In this document: piece by piece, positions 7,460 to 12,176 of the stretch
How positions within the stretch are numbered: position 1 is the stretch's first letter
Layout of the letters: every line of letters starts with the position of its first letter
NCBI GenBank assembly: GCA_014885115.2
Contig: WKLE02001299.1
Location: 1,391 to 13,566 of the forward strand
Source: Asterionellopsis glacialis
Taxonomy: Eukaryota > Bacillariophyta > Plagiogrammaphyceae > Rhaphoneidales > Asterionellopsidaceae
Reading direction: 5' to 3'
DNA: 12,176 nucleotides
Program-made: the position numbers and the translations under genes
Notes under the pieces: model-generated
The model's input: only the letters and a program-made list of their open reading frames with translations
What the model was told of the DNA's origin: nothing
The model's database searches: none

Positions 7460-10400
7460 ATGTCAACGAAAGCACGTCGAAATGGTGTCATTTTATTTGC
7501 AGCTGGATTTGTGTTCTTTTCCGTGAACTTTCATGGCACTGACGAAGGATTCGCTGAAAATTTTCTGAAAAGTGGGTTTAACGTGACAGATCGTGCACCG
7601 ACAGATTGTGAAATTTTGTCATCACTTGCGATGCGTCGGTATAATTTTTTCTTGGGCCTCAATTTAGCCCTAGTCGGACTCTTTGCTTGCAATGTAGCTA
7701 CGAAACGGGCTGTACGACTCTTGTTGGTTTCACAACTCATCATGTCGGTTTCATTTTTGTATGACTACACTTACGTTTATCCTGACATGGGGTATTCGGA
7801 TGAGCTTGCAAACAAAGTTAAAATGGCGTGGTTCGTTTGCTTTGTATTGGGTTCTGTGTGCCTTCTTTACGACCTTGTTATTGCCTATTACGAAACTAAA
7901 GATGTAATCCCACCCAAGGACCTTCCAGCTGGATTCCGTTCGAAAACACCATGTCAACTAAAACGAGATCAACTTGTGGATGACGTTTATTTTGCTTTCT
8001 GGCAAAGGGATGAATTTCAGCGTTTCATACCTTCAGAAATCAGGATGATGACTGGAATTGTGTGTCAAATTGTTTCGATATTCTGTCTAATATTATTTGC
8101 CATGGTATACTTTTTATACACAAGCTTATGTGGCATTGTATGGGTCATAACGTTACGTGGTAATCCATTTGAAGTCTTGGCACCATTTAGTTTCCTAGCC
8201 AAACCAACAGTTGTTATATCTGGACGTTTACGTGTATGGTTATTACATTTGAGCAAGATGCCAGTATTCAACAATTACTTGGGCATTAATACATGGAGAA
8301 GCAAAAGCGGTGATGTTACTTTCAATTTTGTTTTTCATCTCGCTGGTTTGCTATTGTTTAGTTTTGTAGATAGAAACACAATCTGTGAAGCTTCTGGTTT
8401 AAAAGCCTTTGTCTCTGATAGGGTATTTGAAGTGATTACATTGTATTGCTTCACACGATGTGTTTGTGTGGTATTTCCAATCTTTTTACAATTTGAATTC
8501 CTAATAGAATACATTTTGGCCAACCAATTCATAAAAGATCCATCCGTATACGTCGAATTCCTTATATCTGAATTTGGGTCGTTTTATCCGTTTGGTAATG
8601 GCATTGGTGTTTCAAAGCATGCCATGGTGAAAAAATTGATGGAAGACACTCAAATACGAAAATCCAACAATTCGTTGGGGTGGAAAGTATCCAATGCACA
8701 ATACAAATTCTCAGATAGATTAACAATATTTTATCCACAATCTGAATTGGATAAAACGAAGGTAACTGAAGGTCGCGAAGTCGTCCGTATATGGATTGAA
8801 GATGTTATCAAGGACTTGAACAACCCACAAACAATAACCAAAATTGAATATGCAATACCGTATCCTCCTGAAGATGGTACAATGCTCGATGAGGATTTAA
8901 TTGGACTTTCATTTGGAATTACCTTTTTTCATCTTTTGACTGGTGGACACCTAACCAAAAAAGAGGTTGAATCTTATGAAAGACTTGCAATTAAACTCCC
9001 TTTGGCGTTTTTGCCAGATTGGTTCAATTTTTTGGTTAATAATGCTAAAGGTCGAAAAGAATCAAGGTAAGTATCTCTCTATTTGAGAAACCGTCTGATT
9101 CCTTCTTGCCCAGAAAACATCTTTCTTTCTATCCATCAATCTTTCTCATGCATCGTACTGCTTCTTTTGTCATGCATTCGTTAGACATGACTACGAGGCA
9201 ATCCGTGCTGCTATTGTTAGATATCCAGAGGCACCCGCTTTGCAAAGGACTCTGGCAGTAGCAAGAAAGAAAGGGTGGGGAGACACTGATACTATTCGTT
9301 TTCTTTCCATGGTATTCTGTATTGCAGGAGCTGCAGCTCCTGCGAAACTCACGGCTGCTGTAGTAAAACGCATTCATGATAGGACCTCCACAAACCTGGC
9401 TCTCTACAACAAGAATCCCTATAACTTCATCACAGAAACTGCAAGACTTGATAAGGCTGTTCCTGGTGTACATGTCTTTTGGCATGGATCTGAAGAACTT
9501 TCAATTACTCTGGACGGAAAGACATTTTTAGTTCCTGAAGGAACACCATTGAACCTTTCTATTTTGATGGCGAATCGTGACACAGATGCCTTTGGGGAAT
9601 ATGCTGATGAGTTCAACCCTGAGAGGCCGACCGATCAACTTTTCAAGATGCTCACGTGGAATGGTACAAAGGATCTCTTTAGCTCCCCCGGTAAGAAACC
9701 CCCGCGTGGATGTCCAGGGCATGATATATCACTTGCGATCATAAAGTTCTTAGTTGATATCTACAAGCCAAGTGGAGATAAACTAACGAGTCTCATTAGC
9801 AATGAACGCATTAAAGAGATCCGTAAGATAAAATTGACACAGCATGTCCGTATGATGTTGGAAGGTGCTAAACGTACCAACACGAAGTGGAACTCAAAAT
9901 TTCCTCTAGCATCTGATGTCGATCATCCGAAGGATATAGAGCAAAAGCACCTTAAATTTATCCCTCTCCCTTTTGGTGATCCTGAACGCGATACATTACC
10001 CACCCATGACGAAGACCGAATAGCAGACAAATCGATTATACTCAAAAAAATGTTGCTTGCTTGTGTTCCTTTAGAAGACAAGTCTGACGACTGGAAAAGC
10101 CCTGGAGAGGCTGTGGGATTTCGTATTCACGTAAGTTATTGATTGTTTTTTATTTGCTGTTGTTGGGTTGTTGATCTCTCTAATTTTTTGCATCAAATAC
10201 TTACATTTTTATCTTGGCTTTTGGGATTTCAAATAAGCTTTTTGATAATCTTTACCCGAGGCCCAACATCGTATATAATGAAGTAACTTCTGATAAGGCC
10301 GTCGTGAGGATCGCATTCGCTGGTTATGCTTGCTTCCATACTAAGGAATTAAAAGATAGTTCTGATGACATTGTGTGGCGAAAGGCGCCCTCACGTGCCC

Positions 10401-11813
10401 ATTACGTTAATCATTCCTGTCAGCTACAAGACTACAAAGTCCGACAGGGCTATCAGAAATACGGGGCAGCTGCATATTTCGATAAAAATTTCAACCTTGT
10501 CGGAATTTACACATGTTTTGATCAAAAGCTGGTGTCGCCTCCAGAAGATGCAGAGAGGGATTCACAATTCTACAATATGCTATACCAAGAGGAAGAGCCT
10601 AGTAACTCGAAACAAGAATGGGAGCACGCAAAATGGGTCTGGAAAGTTAGTGCATTCGCATGGGTCACAGTTGTAGACCATATGGGATATACCCATCTAA
10701 TTGAAGCAAATGCCCTTGTATCCGCCACTCGGAAGCACCTTTCTGTCGATCACCCCTTTCGAGCTTTATGCAAAATTTTTACTTATTCGTACGTTTCCAC
10801 GTTTGATATTCTGATGCGCTTGTAACTTTTTTTGTTTCGATTTACAACATTTCTATCGTGCTCGCCCTCAAGTTTTTTGTTTCCCGTATATTGTATTCAG
10901 AACTGTTGCTGTCAATTACCACGCCCATGAGATGCTTTTTAATCGCAAGGGTTTTGTTGAGCGGATCTGGAAATTTGAAACCGAGGAATTGCAAAAGATC
11001 ATAAAGGAGCTGAAAAATTTGTACAAATTTGAAACTCTTCCAGAAAAAATTCACCCTACCATGAGAGGTGTCGATCCTAAAAAATACCCTGCCAATAAGG
11101 ATGCTATGAAGTTTTGGGATGTCATGTACAAATTCGTGCATGACTACTTGTGTGTCATTTACAGTAAAAGCACAAATGATGTGGCTCACAGTGAAACAGA
11201 TGATGTTTTTCTGTTTGATGCTCCGATGCAAAAATGTTTAAAAGATATCTGCTATCGCTTGAATATCACTAAGATCCGTTGCGAAGATCCTAACTGTGAC
11301 AAAGTGCACTTTAATCAGGCTGTGTAAGTGAATCTTTGGAAGTATACACGTGCGTATGAAATCTGCAACATGCTGATCCAATTCGATTATCTCACCTTGG
11401 CACACATCGTATTCTGTTTTCAAAACTGACGCAGGGATATTTTTACACATCTGTTTTGTACAGTGACGGCGATGCATGAACACGTGGGGCAAGTTAGTGA
11501 TTATACGGCCAATCCTCTCTTTGTGGGGGCAACTATCCGTCCTGATCTAGAGATTGATTCAATTCAAACAAATTGTTTATTGAATGCTCTCGTTAGTTCA
11601 ACTGGAGTACGCATGCCGAAATTATTGAATAATTGGGAACACCTGTTAGAGGCAGACATTTTTGAGTGCCACACAGTACCCATCATGCGGAAATTCCAGG
11701 AAGATTTGCTGAAATTATCTGAAGAGATTGATCAAGATAACAAAGTCCGAGAACCGGAATTCCAGCTGCAATCGTTTAATCCACGGATACTGGAGAGTAG
11801 TTTGTCGGTATAA
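7460..11813 (+). CDS. Membrane region - cytochrome P450 - lipoxygenase fusion (five exons)
   Basis: Exons 7460-9066, 9185-10130, 10238-10788, 10901-11323 and 11435-11813 join to 3906 nt, 1301 residues. Residues 1-354 are a multi-pass membrane region of unknown family, with hydrophobic segments near 8-24, 61-79, 84-101, 122-144, 197-230, 287-303 and 323-354. About 365-770 is a P450: I-helix FCIAGAAAP (580-588), K-helix E620-T-A-R623, FNPERP (679-684), heme loop PPRGCPGHD with Cys712. The usual acid-Thr pair of the I-helix is absent, as in CYP74 enzymes that rearrange fatty acid hydroperoxides. About 780-1301 is a lipoxygenase catalytic domain without a PLAT barrel: DHMGYTH supplies His999 and His1004, then HLSVDHPF, His1190 (MHEHVG) and C-terminal Val1301. 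His1004 to His1190 is 186 residues, the spacing in soybean LOX-1. The inferred role is oxygenation of a polyunsaturated fatty acid followed by conversion of the hydroperoxide in one membrane-bound protein. The start ATG follows a pyrimidine-rich leader (ACAAACATG). Gly1194 stands where Asn/His normally ligates iron. Product identity is unknown. Confidence 0.9.
9067..9184 (+). other. Intron 1 of the P450-lipoxygenase gene
   Basis: Donor AAG|GTAAGT, acceptor TTCGTTAG|AC, 118 nt, phase 2. It carries an in-frame stop (TAA at 9068) if retained. Removal joins ...KGRKESR to HDYEAIRAAIV, within the P450 region. Confidence 0.9.
10131..10237 (+). other. Intron 2 of the P450-lipoxygenase gene
   Basis: Donor CAC|GTAAGT, acceptor CAAATAAG|CTT, 107 nt, phase 0. 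Retention gives a stop after HVSY. Splicing joins GFRIH to LFDNLYPRPN at the N-terminal side of the lipoxygenase domain. The acceptor has a weak pyrimidine tract, so the boundary could be off by a few codons. Confidence 0.8.
10789..10900 (+). other. Intron 3 of the P450-lipoxygenase gene
   Basis: Donor TTC|GTACGT, acceptor TGTATTCAG|AA, 112 nt, phase 2. Splicing joins ALCKIFTYS to TVAVNYHAHEML, restoring the helix after the first two iron histidines with spacing that matches plant lipoxygenases. Confidence 0.85.
11324..11434 (+). other. Intron 4 of the P450-lipoxygenase gene
   Basis: Donor CTGT|GTAAGT, acceptor GACGCAG|GG, 111 nt, phase 2. Splicing joins FNQAV to DIFTHLFCTVTAMHEHVG, the helix carrying the third iron histidine. 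A later AG at 11461-11463 is less likely because its use would delete most of that helix. Confidence 0.85.
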
Positions 11814-11850
11814 AAAAAGAAGAAAGCTACTCCTGGTGTATGGGAGGATT

Positions 11851-11966
11851 GGACAAGATCACAAAGTTCTTCTGGCTTTCGTGGTGAGACAAAGTCAGAC
11901 TGTTTTCGGACAAGATCACAAAGTTCTTCTGGCTTTCGTGGTGAGACAAAGTCAGACTGTTTTCGG
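11851..11966. repeat. Perfect 57-bp tandem duplication in the 3' untranslated region
   Basis: Copy 1 is at 11851-11907 and copy 2 at 11908-11964, with two further matching bases. Each copy begins GGACAAGATCACAAAG and ends GTCAGACTGTTTTC. No mismatches, so the duplication is recent or an assembly artefact. It starts 37 nt after the stop codon. Each unit holds a small AGTC-A-GACT inverted repeat. Confidence 0.95.
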
Positions 11967-12150
11967 GGTTTCAGTTCCGGTGTTACGCTGCTTTTGGAAG
12001 AGAGAAAATTTTAAATTACATATGATGATACTGAAAAAGGGAAAGGAAGGTTTTTTTAATTTGAATAATCTGTAATGTGTTTGTTTTACTCTTTTCTAGG
12101 ATAAGAATTGTTTATCTGGGACACCTGCGGATTTGTTCCAAATCCATATT

Positions 12151-12158
12151 TGACGTCA
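12151..12158. promoter_or_regulatory. CRE-type palindrome TGACGTCA
   Basis: Second perfect TGACGTCA in the window, again followed by TCAT, so the 12-mer TGACGTCATCAT is shared with 4788-4799. It ends 2 bp before an ATG at 12161. It may belong to the promoter or leader of a gene beyond the window. Confidence 0.4.
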
Positions 12159-12176
12159 TCATGACAAACCAAATGT

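Larger units (their letters stand above)
11814..12176. other. 3' flank of the P450-lipoxygenase gene and start of the next spacer
   Basis: The stop at 11811-11813 is followed by an A7 run, a 57-bp tandem duplication, and AT-rich sequence. No canonical AATAAA is present; AATAAT occurs near 12064. At the very end an ATG at 12161 (ATGACAAACCAAATG) follows a CRE-like element and could begin another gene, but too little remains to tell. Confidence 0.4.

Noticed and set aside
7460..11813. Two separate genes, membrane/P450 and lipoxygenase, rather than one fusion
   Set aside because: No stop, start or intergenic gap separates the domains; intron 2 falls at the border and splices in phase, and total coding length is an exact multiple of three. 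Still needs transcript proof.
11728..12075. 115-codon plus-strand frame containing a duplicated 19-residue unit
   Set aside because: Begins out of frame inside the lipoxygenase C-terminus and exists mainly because the 57-bp tandem repeat is a multiple of three.

Overview
This is nuclear DNA from a eukaryote, most likely a diatom or another photosynthetic stramenopile. The evidence is short GT-AG introns of 107-118 nt in a compact gene, a plant-like AP-4 epsilon adaptin, AT-rich spacers, and a large oxylipin-type enzyme. The lineage call is inference; no rRNA or organelle marker is present. The window opens with 24 G residues, which look like a sequencing or assembly artefact at a contig end.

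Layout: (1) positions 239-490, plus strand: last exon of a dithiol glutaredoxin with a CPYC active site, its 5' part missing. (2) 1132-4293, minus strand: an uninterrupted 1053-residue AP-4 adaptor epsilon subunit, convergent with the glutaredoxin. (3) 4294-5115: the upstream region of AP-4 epsilon, with a purine/GAC simple repeat and a TGACGTCA palindrome. (4) 5116-5435 and 5510-6153, plus strand: two small membrane-protein genes or pseudogenes whose reading frames are broken, the first by a 14-bp tandem duplication and the second by three apparent single-base indels near T-runs. (5) 6154-7459: a long spacer with a striking cluster of GTAC palindromes (11 in about 215 bp). (6) 7460-11813, plus strand: a five-exon gene for a 1301-residue protein. 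(7) 11814-12176: 3' flank with a perfect 57-bp tandem duplication and a second TGACGTCATCAT element.

The main discovery is the five-exon gene. Its four introns remove cleanly in phase and join (a) an N-terminal multi-pass membrane region of about 350 residues, (b) a cytochrome P450 domain (ETAR, FNPERP, heme Cys712; I-helix without the acid-alcohol pair, as in the CYP74 class that rearranges fatty acid hydroperoxides), and (c) a lipoxygenase catalytic domain (iron ligands His999, His1004 and His1190; C-terminal Val1301). This is a self-contained membrane-tethered 'make a hydroperoxide, then rearrange it' enzyme. The order matches coral catalase-type allene oxide synthase-lipoxygenase fusions, but with a P450 in place of the catalase-like domain. 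I know of no described protein with this architecture. Diatoms are well known for oxylipin chemistry, so the gene fits the likely host.

The other genes are housekeeping (redox; vesicle coat) and show no functional link to the fusion enzyme.
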